Origin: CAVPUA01 sp963708805
GTDB taxonomy: Bacteria; Actinomycetota; Actinomycetes; Mycobacteriales; Jatrophihabitantaceae
NCBI GenBank assembly: GCA_963708805.1
Contig: CAVPUA010000001.1
Span: 1-64,000, forward strand
Length of the DNA stretch: 64,000 bases
Direction of reading: 5' to 3'
Part shown: positions 1 through 9,107 of the stretch, piece by piece
Layout: every line of letters begins with the position of its first letter
How positions within the stretch are numbered: the first letter of the stretch is position 1
Notes under the pieces: generated by a model
The model's input: only the letters and a program-made list of their open reading frames with translations
What the model was told of the DNA's origin: nothing
The model's database searches: none
Position numbers and translations under genes: made by a program

Positions 1-1
1 C

Positions 2-265
2 AACTCGATCTGCCACACCATCGGCGAGCGCCCGTTCGCGGCGCGCGACAAGAGCGCCAACTTCTGGCCGCTGGCCATCCTGAGCTTCGGCGAGAGCTGG
101 CACAACCTGCACCACGCCGACCCGACCGCGGCGCGGCACGGCGTGCTGCGCGGCCAGATCGACGAGTCGGCCCGGGTGATCTGGCTGTTCGAGAAGCTCG
201 GTTGGGCAACCGACGTCCGATGGCCGAGCCGCGACCGCGTGGAGAAGCTGCGCGTCGCGGGTTAG
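2..265 (+). CDS. Fatty acid desaturase, C-terminal fragment (cut by window edge)
   Basis: The last 87 codons of a membrane fatty-acid or acyl-CoA desaturase, reading in from the left edge and ending at TAG 263-265. The segment WHNLHHAD contains the third histidine box (HxxHH) of the di-iron desaturase family, and it is followed by the usual soluble tail (ARVIWLFEKLGW). Family members introduce a cis double bond, usually delta-9, into acyl chains at the membrane using oxygen and electrons from a reductase. The N-terminal histidine boxes and membrane helices lie outside the window, so substrate and regiospecificity cannot be judged. The family call is firm; the acyl-CoA versus acyl-lipid class is not. 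Confidence 0.85.
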   Translation, partial: NSICHTIGERPFAARDKSANFWPLAILSFGESWHNLHHADPTAARHGVLRGQIDESARVIWLFEKLGWATDVRWPSRDRVEKLRVAG

Positions 266-325
266 CGGCCACTCGGCGGTTCGGTCGGACGCGGCTGGTG
301 GCTCAACGATCGGTTCAGTACTGAT

Positions 326-1103
326 TCAGTGGCCGCCGCGGACCCGCCACAGGTCAGGGAAGGCCGGACGGAACAAGGTCGAGCGCAGGTAGTCGGCTCC
401 GGCCGATCCGCCCGTCCCGACCTGGACGCCGATCGTCCGCTCGACCATCTTCACGTGCCGGTAGCGCCATTCCTGGATGCCTTCGTCGATGTCGATCAGC
501 GCCTCGCACACTTCGGCCGGCGGTTCGCTCTCGTCGGCATACACCTCGAGCAGCGCGGCGTGAACGAGTGGGATCACCCGTCCAGGGCCGGGCGTGGATC
601 GCGTTCGAGCATCTCGTCCGGAATGGGGTAGCCCTACGAAGGTGAGGTAACGAAGCAGCGAGTCGAACACGGTGCGCCGCCCGAGGGCTGCACGCAACCG
701 CGGATCGTCGATCGGCTCGGCGAAGTCGCGGCGTCCGAGCACGGCCTCGAGTTCGCGGAACTGATTGGACTGGAAGCCGCTGGAGGTGCCCAGCGAGGGA
801 CGGAACGACGCGAACTGGCGCGGCGTCATCGTCTCGAGCACGTCGAGCTGGCCCACGATCGTCTTGAGGATCTTGGCGATCCGCCGGCTCGTGTGCAGCG
901 CCCCAGTGCCGTTGCCGTTCTCGAGTCGATCTTGAAGGAGTTCAGCCTCGTGGAGGATCTGCTTGAACCACAGCTCGTAGACCTGATGAATGATCACGAA
1001 GAGCAACTCGTCGTGCTCGTCGGTCAACGGTGTCTGGCACGTCAAGAAGGTCGTCCAGGCGCAAATAGCTGCCGTACGTAACAGGACCCGCGACTGCACT
1101 CAT
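326..1103 (-). CDS. kynA: Tryptophan 2,3-dioxygenase (frameshifted in this assembly)
   Basis: Heme enzyme opening the indole ring of L-tryptophan to N-formylkynurenine, the first step of the kynurenine pathway. Visible motifs are the substrate-pocket stretch HQVYELWFKQILHE, FQSNQFRELE, the heme-ligand region RHVKMVERTIG and the loop TGTGGSAGADYL. The start is ATG at 1103 (MSAVAGPVTYGSYLRLDDLLD). The frame then jumps near 1040, and again on both sides of about 560-640, where the conserved stretch GYPIPDEMLERDP sits in another frame. Total length of about 259 residues is near the family norm. The shifts look like sequencing indels rather than decay because all landmarks are intact. The start lies 16 bp from the divergent TetR gene, so the two probably share a control region. 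No other kynurenine gene is adjacent. Confidence 0.88.
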
Positions 1104-1119
1104 GCAACCATCATCAACG

Positions 1120-1749
1120 ATGAGTGACGCCGACGGCAGGCCCCGGGTTCGGATGACGGGCAAGGAGCGACGAGAGCAGCTGCTCGATGTCGCGCGCACG
1201 CTGTTCGCCGAGCGTGGCTACGAAGCGACCTCCATCGAGGAGATCGCCGCGCGAGCCACTGTGAGCAAGCCCGTCGTCTACGAGCACTTCGGCGGCAAGG
1301 AAGGGCTCTACGCCGTCGTCGTCGACCGTGAGATGCAGTCGCTGCTCGAACGATTCACCGGTGCGCTGACCGCCGGGACGCCCAAGGAGATGCTGGAGCA
1401 GGCCGCGCTCGTGTTGCTGACCTACATCGAGGACGACACGGATGGCTTCCGGGTGCTCAGCCGGGACTCACCGGTGTCGGGGTCCGGGACGTTCTCGTCA
1501 CTGCTCAGCGACATCGCCAGCCAGGTCGAGTACATCCTGGCCCGCGAGTTCGACCGGCTGGGCTTCGACAGCAAGTTGGCGCCGATGTACGCGCAGATGC
1601 TCGTCGGCATGGTCGCGCTCACCGGCCAGTGGTGGCTCGAGGTGCGCAAACCCAAGCGCGACGAGGTGGCCGCCCATCTGGTGAACCTGGCGTGGTACGG
1701 CCTGCACGGGCTCGATCCCAAACCGAAGCTGTCGATCAAACCGAACTGA
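1120..1749 (+). CDS. TetR-family transcriptional regulator
   Basis: An intact protein of 209 residues from the ATG at 1120 (an alternative in-frame ATG at 1102 would overlap the kynA start, and another lies at 1153). The N-terminal TetR helix-turn-helix is clear (RREQLLDVARTLFAERGY, then IAARATVSKPVVYEHFGGKE). The C-terminal ligand domain carries the stretch DGFRVLSRDSPV followed by a regulatory core of about 120 residues. It resembles the actinobacterial FasR-type regulators of fatty-acid synthesis, which would fit the desaturase just upstream, but that is an impression from memory and not a demonstrated orthology. Being divergent from kynA with a 16-bp gap, it could also control kynA. Confidence 0.85.
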   Translation: MSDADGRPRVRMTGKERREQLLDVARTLFAERGYEATSIEEIAARATVSKPVVYEHFGGKEGLYAVVVDREMQSLLERFTGALTAGTPKEMLEQAALVLLTYIEDDTDGFRVLSRDSPVSGSGTFSSLLSDIASQVEYILAREFDRLGFDSKLAPMYAQMLVGMVALTGQWWLEVRKPKRDEVAAHLVNLAWYGLHGLDPKPKLSIKPN

Positions 1750-1800
1750 GTTGCGGCGGAGGCACAAGCCGAACTGAGGGCCGCGGCGGAGGCACCCGAC

Positions 1801-1872
1801 CGTTGATTGGCGCTCTCGGCAGCGATTGGCGCGAAACATCGCGCCAATCGAGGATCAACGCGCCAATCGACG
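1801..1872. repeat. Nested palindrome with core ATTGGCGCG
   Basis: A perfect 11-bp inverted repeat, CGATTGGCGCG at 1823-1833 and CGCGCCAATCG at 1840-1850, with loop AAACAT. It lies inside an outer pair, GATTGGCGC at 1805-1813 and GCGCCAATC at 1860-1868. The element sits in the 234-bp gap between the TetR gene and the DUF559 gene. A second palindrome with the same 9-bp core lies just after the DUF559 gene (2825-2852). There is no T-tract, so a simple intrinsic terminator is unlikely; a REP-like element or a protein-binding site are alternatives. I see no gene in 1752-1983. Confidence 0.7.
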
Positions 1873-1983
1873 GCCATAGCGGCTGGCGGCGATCACGGTA
1901 GCGGCTGATGCCACGTTGTGGACTGAGCTCGCGCCTGTGGACAGCAGACGCGGCGATCCTGAGTCAGGCCCCAGAGTGCGCTC

Positions 1984-2808
1984 ATGGAGGAACTGGTTCG
2001 CGTGAGTCGCGGGCTCTGGCGCTCACCCGATCAACTCGGCAGCGAGCTCGACCGGATGGCCGTCCTGTTGAGCGCGCTGCCCGGGGACGCCGTGCTGGCT
2101 GGCCGATCCGCGGCGCAACTTCACGGGTTCTGGCTTCCGTCCATGGCAGCCGAACGGTGCGAAGTGGTGCTGCCGTCGAGCACCGAGAGGCCAAGGGGAC
2201 GGGCTCACTCCCGCCGCGCGGAGCTGTTGGTCCATCGTCAGGTGCTTCCCGCCAGCGACATCTCGGTGGTGGCCGGTCTGGCGGTGACCTCACCGGCGCG
2301 TACCTGGTTCGACTTGGCGCGAAGCCTGTCGCCCGCCGATCTTGTCGCGGCGGGAGACGGACTGTTGCGTTCGGGACTCGAGCACGACGAGCTTCGTGCG
2401 GTCGTTGACCGCAGCCGCCGCCGAAGAGGAGTCGGTCGCGCGCGCGACGTGCTCGAACTGCTGGACGGCGCATCCGCGTCTCGTCCCGAGAGTCACCTGC
2501 GCTATGCGCTCCTCGCCGCAGGGCTTCCGGTTCCGGAAGTGAACACAGCACTGTGTGTGAACGGCGAGTGGATCGGCATCCCCGATCTGAGCTACGACGA
2601 GGCGCGCCTGGCGCTCGAATACCAGGGTGCAGACCACGCGGGATCCCACCGGATGCGTCGCGACATCACTCGGGGCCTGGACTTCCAGGACGTCGGGTGG
2701 CGGGTCATGATGTTCGGTCCGAATGAGGTCTTCAGGCGACCGGACTTCGTCGCCTCGCTTGTCCGGGCGGCGTTGCAGGAGCGGGCACCCGGCCTCCTTG
2801 GTCGCTGA
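1984..2808 (+). CDS. DUF559 / AbiEi-like protein with a PD-(D/E)XK-type C-terminal domain
   Basis: An intact 274-residue cytoplasmic protein. The N-terminal two thirds resemble the actinobacterial AbiEi-antitoxin-like proteins (AQLHGFWLP, then VTSPARTWFDLARSLSPADLVAAGDGL). The last ~100 residues look like a DUF559/Vsr-type nuclease fold: ESHLRYALLAAGLP, the acidic strand GIPDLSY, then ALEYQGADH, which could supply the D...ExQ active-site pattern. Such proteins are common stand-alone genes of unknown role in actinobacteria; no toxin partner is adjacent. The gene is bracketed by two palindromes sharing an ATTGGCGCG core, which suggests a small transferable unit. Function is not established. Confidence 0.65.
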   Translation: MEELVRVSRGLWRSPDQLGSELDRMAVLLSALPGDAVLAGRSAAQLHGFWLPSMAAERCEVVLPSSTERPRGRAHSRRAELLVHRQVLPASDISVVAGLAVTSPARTWFDLARSLSPADLVAAGDGLLRSGLEHDELRAVVDRSRRRRGVGRARDVLELLDGASASRPESHLRYALLAAGLPVPEVNTALCVNGEWIGIPDLSYDEARLALEYQGADHAGSHRMRRDITRGLDFQDVGWRVMMFGPNEVFRRPDFVASLVRAALQERAPGLLGR

Positions 2809-2824
2809 GTGGCGCGTTACTCGT

Positions 2825-2852
2825 CCATTGGCGCGATATACCGCGCCAATGG
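2825..2852. repeat. Palindrome with core ATTGGCGCG downstream of the DUF559 gene
   Basis: A perfect 11-bp inverted repeat, CCATTGGCGCG at 2825-2835 and CGCGCCAATGG at 2842-2852, with a 6-nt loop (ATATAC). It has the same 9-bp core and the same loop length as the element at 1823-1850 and begins 17 bp after the DUF559 stop. It could act as a bidirectional transcription stop between convergent genes, but it lacks a T-tract. Confidence 0.65.
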
Positions 2853-2918
2853 TCACGGAAGGCACCAATGAACCAGGAGGTGAGGGTCCGGGGCACGAGG
2901 GTCAGGGGGAGACGGGGG

Positions 2919-4668
2919 TCAGTTGTCGCTGAGCGTCAGCCACTGTTCTTCGGCCGCCTCGCGGGTGGCGATCGTCTGGCGCAGCTGGGCGTCGAGTTCG
3001 GCGACCTTCTCGAAGTCGGTGGCGAGCTCGGCCAGCTGGTCGTGCAGGGTGGCCTCGCGCTTGTCGAGCGTCGCGATCTGCCGCTCGAGACGGGCCAGCT
3101 CCTTGCGGGCGGCCCGCGAATCCGCCGCGGAGGACGGCTCCTTCTCGACGCGGGCGGCGACGGGCGCCTTCCGTCCGCGGCGCAGCGCCAGGTACTCGTC
3201 GACCCCGCCGGGCAGCGCGGCCAGACTGCCGTCGCCGAGCAGCGCCACGGTCGTGTCGCAGACGCGTTCGAGCAGGTAGCGGTCGTGGCTGACCACGACC
3301 AGCGTGCCCGCCCACGAGTCGAGCAGGTCCTCGAGCGCGGCGAGGGTGTCGGTGTCGAGGTCGTTGGTCGGCTCGTCGAGCAGCAGCACGTTGGGCTGGG
3401 CCAGCAGCAGCCGCAGCAGCTGCAGGCGCCGCCGCTCGCCACCGGACAGGTCCGAGCACCGGCGTCCACTGCCGTCCGCTCTCGAAGCCGAACCGCTCGG
3501 CCAGCTGGGTTGCCGACAGCTCGACGCCGCCGAGCTCGGCCGTGGTGCGCACCTCCTGGACGGCCTCGATCACGCGCAGGTTGTCCGGCAGCTCGGCGAT
3601 CTCCTGCGACAGGTAGCCGGCGTGGACGGTCTGGCCGATCACGACCGCGACCCGAGGCCGGTTGCAGCGTTCCGGCGAGCAGGCGCAGCAGGTGGGTCTT
3701 GCCCGAGCCGTTGACGCCGATGATGCCGACCCGATCGCCGGGCCCGACGTGCCACGTGACGTCCTCGAGCAACAGCTTCGACGCCGGCCCGGACGGTGAC
3801 GTCCTCGACGTCGTAGACAGTGCGCCCGAGCCGGCGCTGGGCGAGTGATCGCAGCTCGACGCCCGAGCGTGGCGGCGGTACGTCAGCGATCAGCGCTTCG
3901 GCCGCGTCGATCCGGAAGCGGGGCTTGGACGTCCGGGCCGGCGGCCCGCGCCGCAGCCACGCGAGCTCCTTGCGCATCAGGTTCTGCCGTCGCGCCTCGC
4001 TGGCGTCGGCCTGCCGCGAGCGCTCGGCCCGGGCCAGCACGTACGCGGCGTACCCGCCGGCGAACGGGCGCACGCTGCCGTCGCCGACCTCCCACGTCCG
4101 CTCGACCACGGCATCGAGGAACCAGCGGTCGTGGGTGACGAGCAGCAGCGCGCCGCGGCGGGCGTTGAGGTAGTCGGCCAGCCAGGTGATCGCCTCGATG
4201 TCGAGGTGGTTGGTCGGCTCGTCGAGCACGAGCAGGTCGGCCTGCTGGACGAGCGCGGCCGCCAGGGCGACGCGCCGCCGCTCACCGCCGGACAGCCGCC
4301 CGAACAGCGAGTCGAGGCCGAGTTCGGCCAGTCCGAGTCCGGCCAGCACCTCGCGGATCGCGCTGTCGCCGGCCCACTCGTGCACCGCCGCGTCGCCGAC
4401 GACCAGGTCGCGGATCGACGACTCGTCGGCCGCTTCGGCCCGCTGGGACACCGCGGCGATCTCGATGCCGCCGGTGCGCGTCGACGCGTCCGGAGTCGGG
4501 CTGCTCGCGGCCGATGATCAAGCGCAGCAGGGTCGACTTGCCGCCGCCGTTGCGGCCGACCACGCCGATGCGTTCGCCCTCGCCGACGCCGATCGAGACG
4601 CCGTCCAGGACGGTCGTCGTGCCGTAGGCCTTGCCGACCGCCTCGAGGTTGATCAGGTTGGCCGGCAT
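2919..4668 (-). CDS. ABC-F family ATPase, Uup-like (frameshifted)
   Basis: A soluble protein with two tandem ATP-binding cassettes and no membrane segment, as in ABC-F proteins that act on ribosomes (EttA, Uup and antibiotic-protection types). It starts at ATG 4668 (MPANLINLEAVGKAYG), 10 bp after the ispE stop. Walker A of cassette 1 is GRNGGGKSTLL and its ABC signature is LSGGERRRVALAAAL with LDEPTNHLD. Cassette 2 shows GVNGSGKTHLLRLL, LLLDEPTNDLD and VVSHDRYLL. A charged C-terminal coiled coil (ARKELARLERQIATLDKRE...) is typical of Uup. The frame changes near 4490, 3790, 3660 and 3450 while all motifs persist, so these are read as assembly indels. Total length is about 583 residues, normal for the family. 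Confidence 0.85.
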
Positions 4669-4678
4669 CAGCGGCTCG

Positions 4679-5581
4679 TCAACGCACGACCCGAGCGCCC
4701 GGAACCGGTCCGCAGACGACGCGGGACTCGCGGCACAGACCGGACGAGGCGAGTTCGCGGGCGATCCGCAGCGCGTCCTCCTCGTCCTCGGCCAGGAAGG
4801 CGGTGGTCGGGCCCCGAGCCGGAGACGATCGAGGCGAGGGCGCCGAGATCGCGACCGGCGGCCAGGGTCTGGCGCAGGGTCGGGCGAAGCGACAGCGCGG
4901 CGGCCTGCAGGTCGTTGGTGAGCGAATGGGCCAGCGCCATCGTGTCGCCGGCTCGCAGCGCGTCCAGCAGCCCGTCGGCCGGGTGCAGCGTGGAGGGCAT
5001 CGCGCCCGCGCTGCCGGTCGAGTTCGGCGTAGCACTCGGGCGTCGAGATGCCGAAGTCGGCGAAGGCGAGCGCCCACCAGAACGTCCCCGTCGACAGGAC
5101 GGGTGCGAGCACCTCGCCGCGACCGGTGCCCAGCGCCGTGCCGCCGACCAGGCAGAACGCGACGTCGCTGCCCAGCGTCGCGGCCAGCTGGCCGAGTTCG
5201 GCGCGCGAGGTACCGGTGCGCCACAGTTCGGCGCAGGCGACGAGGGCTGCCGCCGCGTCGGCCGACCCGCCGGCCATTCCGCCGGCGACGGGGATCACCT
5301 TGGTGATCTCGAGCCGGGCGTGCGGGCGCCACCTGCGCATGTTCGGCGAGCAGCGACGCCGCCCGCCAGGCCAGGTTCCCGTCGTCGGCCGGAACCGAGC
5401 TGGATTCCGGGCCGGTCACCGAGATTTCGAGGCCGGACGCGGGCCGGGCGATGACCTCGTCGTACAGGTCGACGGCCTGAAAGATGGTGCGCAGCTCGTG
5501 ATAGCCGTCCGCGCGAGTCGCCCCGACCCCGAGGTGCAGGTTCACCTTCGCCGGCACGCGGACCCGTACCGCGGTCGTCAA
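4679..5581 (-). CDS. ispE: 4-diphosphocytidyl-2-C-methyl-D-erythritol kinase (frameshifted)
   Basis: GHMP kinase of the non-mevalonate (MEP) isoprenoid pathway, phosphorylating the 2-OH of CDP-ME. The N terminus shows the substrate strand VRVPAKVNLHLGVG followed by RADGYHELRTIFQAV. The ATP loop is PVAGGMAGGSADAAAAL. Further on are LGSDVAFCLVGGTALGTGRGE and the C-terminal ALASIVSGSGP. These pieces lie in different frames, with jumps near 5340, 5010, 4810 and 4745. I chose TTG at 5581 because it directly precedes the conserved start of the fold; GTG at 5602 is an alternative and neither has a strong ribosome-binding site. The ABC-F gene follows after 10 bp, indicating co-transcription. The gene is essential in most actinobacteria, so the shifts must be artefacts. 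Confidence 0.87.
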   Translation of the reverse strand: MTTAVRVRVPAKVNLHLGVGATRADGYHELRTIFQAVDLYDEVIARPASGLEISVTGPESSSVPADDGNLAWRAASLLAEHAQVAPARPARDHQGDPRRRRNGRRVGRRGGSPRRLRRTVAHRYLARRTRPAGRDAGQRRRVLPGRRHGAGHRSRRGARTRPVDGDVLVGARLRRLRHLDARVLRRTRPAARARCPPRCTRPTGCWTRCEPATRWRWPIRSPTTCRPPRCRFARPCARPWPPVAISAPSPRSSPARGPTTAFLAEDEEDALRIARELASSGLCRESRVVCGPVPGARVVR

Positions 5582-5602
5582 GAGTGAGGGGACTGGTGCC
5601 AC

Positions 5603-5854
5603 CTCACCGACTCTAACGGGCAACCAGGCGCCCTCACGCGCTCCGTGAGGTGCCGTGGGCGACGGCCCTGGTTCGGAGCATGCCGGTTTCGCCGGTAGGC
5701 TGGTGTGGTTGCCCCGGCGAGGGAGCGGTTCGAGACCGGACACGGTCGCGAACTTCGTCCGAAATCGACGCGGTGTCGTTCGTCGACGCGCGCCGCGTCC
5801 GAGGCACCGAGTAACACCACGCAACTGATGAGCAACTAGCTAGGGAGTCCCGCT
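5603..5854. promoter_or_regulatory. Divergent intergenic region between ispE and rplY
   Basis: About 250 bp without a convincing ORF separates the divergent ispE/ABC-F and rplY/pth units, so it should hold both promoters. The rplY end has TAGGGAG at about 5842-5848 as its ribosome-binding site. I could not assign -35/-10 boxes with confidence. Confidence 0.4.
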
Positions 5855-6499
5855 GTGTCCGAGGTCCGTCTGCAGGCCGAATCGCGTACCGAGTTCGGCA
5901 AGGGCGGTGCCCGCCGCACCCGTCGCGCCGGCAAGATCCCGGCCGTCATCTACGGCCACGGCGCCGACCCGCGCCACGTGTCGCTGCCCGCGCGCGAGTT
6001 CACCAACGCCGTCAAGCACAACGGGGCGAACGTCCTGCTGACCCTCGAACTCGAGGGCAGCGAGCAGCTGGCCATCCCGAAGGCGATCCAGCGCAACCCG
6101 CTCAAGGGCATCTACGAGCACGTCGACCTGCTGGCGGTCCGTCTCGGCGAGAAGGTCACCATCGACGTTCCGCTCTCGATCGTCGGCTCGCTCGTCCCCG
6201 GCGGTCTCCTCCAGCAGGAGAACACGTCGGTCAGCCTCGAGGCCGAGGCCACGCACCTGCCCACCGAGATCGAGGTCTCGATCGCCGGGCTCGCCATCGG
6301 TTCGCACGTCACCGCGGGCGACCTGGTGCTGCCCGAGGGCTCGTCGCTCGCCGGCGACCCGGAGCTGATCATGCTGTTGATCTCGGAGGCGCCGTCCGAG
6401 GCCGCCCTCGAGGCCGACGCGGCCGCCTCGGCCAGCGAGACCGGCGCCGCTGCCGTTCCCGCCCCCGAGTCCGCGGGCGAGAGCGCTTCGTCCGAGTAA
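5855..6499 (+). CDS. rplY: 50S ribosomal protein L25/general stress protein Ctc
   Basis: An intact 214-residue protein with GTG start preceded by TAGGGAG. The N-terminal L25 domain binds 5S rRNA (RTEFGKGGARRTRRAGKIPAVIYGHG). It is followed by the TL5/CTC C-terminal beta domain (VTIDVPLSIVG ... EATHLPTEIEVSIAGLAIG) and a low-complexity Ala/Glu/Ser tail of about 45 residues that is usual in actinobacteria. It sits on the surface of the large ribosomal subunit. The pth gene follows by 36 bp, an order conserved across actinobacteria. It is one of the genes without a frame jump. Confidence 0.95.
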   Translation: MSEVRLQAESRTEFGKGGARRTRRAGKIPAVIYGHGADPRHVSLPAREFTNAVKHNGANVLLTLELEGSEQLAIPKAIQRNPLKGIYEHVDLLAVRLGEKVTIDVPLSIVGSLVPGGLLQQENTSVSLEAEATHLPTEIEVSIAGLAIGSHVTAGDLVLPEGSSLAGDPELIMLLISEAPSEAALEADAAASASETGAAAVPAPESAGESASSE

Positions 6500-6535
6500 G
6501 CCGAGCACTGCACCAACACCGGCCCGGGAGTGTCG

Positions 6536-7106
6536 ATGCCCGACGACAGATACCTCGTCGTCGGCCTCGGCAATCCCGGGCCGCGCTATGCCGCCACCCG
6601 GCACAACGCCGGGTTCTTCGTGCGTCGACCTGCTCGCCGACCGCATCGGCGGCAAGTTCAAGGCCCACAAGTCGAACGCCGACGTGGTCGAGGCGCGACT
6701 GGCCGGAGCGCCGGTGGTGATCGGCAAGCCGCGGACGTACATGAACGAGTCGGGCGGCCCGGTCGTGGCCATGGCCCGCTTCTACAAGGTGGACGTCGAA
6801 CGGATCATCGTCGTCCACGATGAGCTGGATCTGCCCTTCGAGACTCTTCGGCTCAAGCGGGGGGGCGGCGAGGGCGGCCACAACGGCCTGCGCTCGATCG
6901 CGACCTCGCTGGGCAGCAAGGAGTTCGCCCGCGTCCGCTTCGGGATCGGGCGCCCGCCCGGACGGCAGGACCCGGCCGACTACGTCCTGCGCGAGTTCGC
7001 GACGTCGGAGCGCAAGGAGCTGCCGTACCTCGTCGACCGGGCGGCGGACGCCGTCGAGGTGATCATCGGCCAGGGGCTGGAAGCCGCCCAGAACGAGTAC
7101 AACTAG
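6536..7106 (+). CDS. pth: Peptidyl-tRNA hydrolase (one frameshift)
   Basis: Cleaves peptidyl-tRNA released from stalled ribosomes so that the tRNA is recycled; essential in bacteria. The start is ATG 6536, with GGGAG at 6526-6530 five bases upstream; a GTG at 6530 is less well spaced. Conserved motifs are LVVGLGNPGPRYAATRHNAGF with the catalytic His, KPRTYMNESG, VVHDELDLPF and GGEGGHNGLRSI. A single frame jump near 6620 separates the first 29 residues from the rest. The length of about 190 residues matches the family. The stop overlaps the convergent ogt stop by 4 bp. Confidence 0.92.
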
Positions 7107-7592
7107 AGCAGCGTCGCGCCGACGTTCTTCTGTTCGTGGGCGAGCAGCCACACCTTGGCTTCGAGGCCGCCGCCGTAGCCGGTCATCGAACCGTCGGCGC
7201 CGATGACCCGATGGCACGGGACGATGATCGAGATCGGGTTGCGGCCGTTGGCCATGCCCACCGCGCGCGATCCGTTCGGGTCGACCGATCGCGCTCGCCG
7301 TCTCGCCGTAGCTCGCGGTCTGGCCGTACGGGATCTCGCGCAGGGCCATCCACACCTGTTGCTGGAACGAGGTGCCGATCGGGTGCAGCGGGAGGTCGAA
7401 CTCCTGCCGGTCGCCCGCGAAGTACTCGCCCAGCTGGGTGCGGACATCGTCGAAGGCGTCGTCGTCACGGGTCCAGGTCGGGTCCGGGTGCGTGGCGTTC
7501 TTGCCGGTGGGCAGGTAGAGCGCGGTGATGCCCTCGTCGTCGCGGGCGACCAGCAGGTCGCCCAGCGGTGAGTCGATCAGGCTGTATTTCAT
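7103..7592 (-). CDS. ogt: Methylated-DNA--protein-cysteine S-methyltransferase (Ogt-type, one frameshift)
   Basis: Suicide repair protein that transfers the alkyl group from O6-alkylguanine to its own cysteine. The active site is IIVPCHRVIGADGSMTGYGGG, and the upstream helix-turn-helix region reads TSFQQQVWMALREIPYGQT and then SYGETASAIGRP. The frame jumps near 7290, between the helix-turn-helix and the active-site part. The start at ATG 7592 is chosen because AGGAG lies 10 bases upstream; an in-frame ATG at 7610 would overlap the preceding stop codon. It directly follows the Ada-AlkA fusion gene, and the overlap of that gene's stop with the ribosome-binding region suggests translational coupling in an alkylation-repair operon. 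Confidence 0.9.
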
Positions 7593-7606
7593 CGGTGCGA
7601 TACTCC

Positions 7607-9044
7607 TCATGAGTGGGCCGCCCACAGGTGGTGGGTGGCGTACGAGCGCCAAGGCGCCCACGTTGGTTGTCCATCGGCGAGCTCGATGCCGAGCGCCGTG
7701 GCCGACTTGGCGACGCCCAGGTCGCTCGCAAGCAGGACGTCGGGGTCGGCGAGAGCCCGCATGGCCAGGTAGTCGGCCGTCCACGGGCCGATGCCGGCAA
7801 TCGCCAGCAGTTGCTGCGCGGGTCGGCATGGCGGTCGGCGCCAGGGTCGAGCACGAGCGCGCCGCTCGGCGATCGCCCGGGCCACCGCGACGAGGGTCTG
7901 ACCCCGTCGCCTGCGGCATCGGCAACTGCGCGGGATCGAGCGCGGCGAACGTGTCGGCGTCGGGAACGTCGACCAGCTGCTCGTCGCACGCGGCGTCGCC
8001 GTGATCGGTGACCAGATCCGGCCCAGCAGCGTTCGGGCGCCGCCGACCGAGATCTGCTGGCCGACGATCGCCCGGACCGCCAGCTCGAAGCCGTCGACGG
8101 CGCCCGGCGACCGCAGTCCGGGCCGGGCGTCGACAAGCGGCGCGAGCGTCGGATCCTCGGCCAGCGTCTCGTCGACGGCCACCGGGTCGGCGTCGAGGTC
8201 GAGCAGCCGCCGCACGCGCGCGACGGCCGCGACCAGGTCGCGCTGGTCGGTGAGCTCGAGCCGGCAGCGGACGATAGACCGGGCCAGCCGTCGCTGAGCT
8301 CGACGACGGCCGAGCCCCCGGGCAGACGCAGCGTCCGCGCGCAGGGTCGTCGCCGTCGTAGGCCTCGACGCCGGGGATGGCGCGGCGGCCGAGGAAGTCC
8401 AGCGTCCGCGCCGAGTCCATCGGCGCGCGGTAGGCCAGCCGCAGCTCGAGCTCGCCCGGCGTGGGCCCGGCGCGCTCGCGCCGCTGGGCGCGCAGGGCGG
8501 TCGGGTGTGGTCGCGAAGATCTCGACCATGGTCGCGTTGAACTGCCGGACGCTGGCGAATCCCGCGGCGAACGCGACGTCGGTGGCCGGGCAGGTCGGTC
8601 GTCTCGAGCAGCACCCGAGCGGTCTGGGCCCGCTGCGCGCGGGCCAGGGCGAGCGGCCCGGCACCGACCTCGGCCACCAGCGTGCGGTTCAGCTGGCGCT
8701 CGGAGTAGCCCAGCCGGCGCGGCCAGACCGGTGACGCCCTCGCGGTCGATGACGCCGTCGGCGATCAGCCGCAACGCGCGGCCGGCCAGGTCGCCGCGGA
8801 CGTCCCATTCGGGGGAACCGGGCGAGGAGTCGGGGCGGCACCGCTTGCAGGCCCGGAACCCCGAGCGCTGCGCGGCGGCAGCGCTGGGGAAGAAGTCGAC
8901 GTTCTGCCGCTTGGGCGTGAGCGCCGGGCAGGAGGGCCGGCAGTAGATGCCGGTCGTGCGCACCGCGGTGTAGAACCAGCCGTCGAAGCGGGCGTCGCGG
9001 CCCTTCACCGCTCGGTAGCAGGTGTCGGCGTCAGGGAGGATCAC
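7607..9044 (-). CDS. Ada zinc-binding/AraC-type HTH fused to AlkA 3-methyladenine DNA glycosylase (frameshifted)
   Basis: A bifunctional alkylation-response protein of about 479 residues. The N-terminal Ada domain has the four zinc cysteines in GIYCRPSCPA and FRACKRCRPD; in Ada proteins the first of these accepts methyl groups from phosphotriesters and turns the protein into an activator. An AraC-type helix-turn-helix follows (VAFAAGFASVRQFN). The second half is AlkA-like: an N-terminal beta domain (RLAYRAPMD ... IPGVEAYDGDD) and a helix-hairpin-helix glycosylase with AVRAIVGQQISVGGA, LLAIAGIGPWTADYLA and the catalytic Asp in LLASDLGV. At least five frame jumps occur (near 8740, 8590, 8500, 8290 and 7930). 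It likely activates its own operon with ogt. Confidence 0.85.
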
Positions 9045-9107
9045 GTGTCCAGTCTGCCTCGCCCCACCGACAACGACTGGCGGGAATCGGACACGTGATC
9101 GAGGCGA

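Noticed and set aside
5578..5835. An 85-codon minus-strand ORF between ispE and rplY
   Set aside because: No recognisable residues; it overlaps the ispE start in another frame and occupies the divergent promoter region.
6369..9044. An apparent 891-codon minus-strand protein from the Ada start through pth into rplY
   Set aside because: It joins the true Ada N terminus to out-of-frame sequence, then a piece of ogt, then antisense of pth and rplY. The real genes are the Ada-AlkA fusion and ogt.
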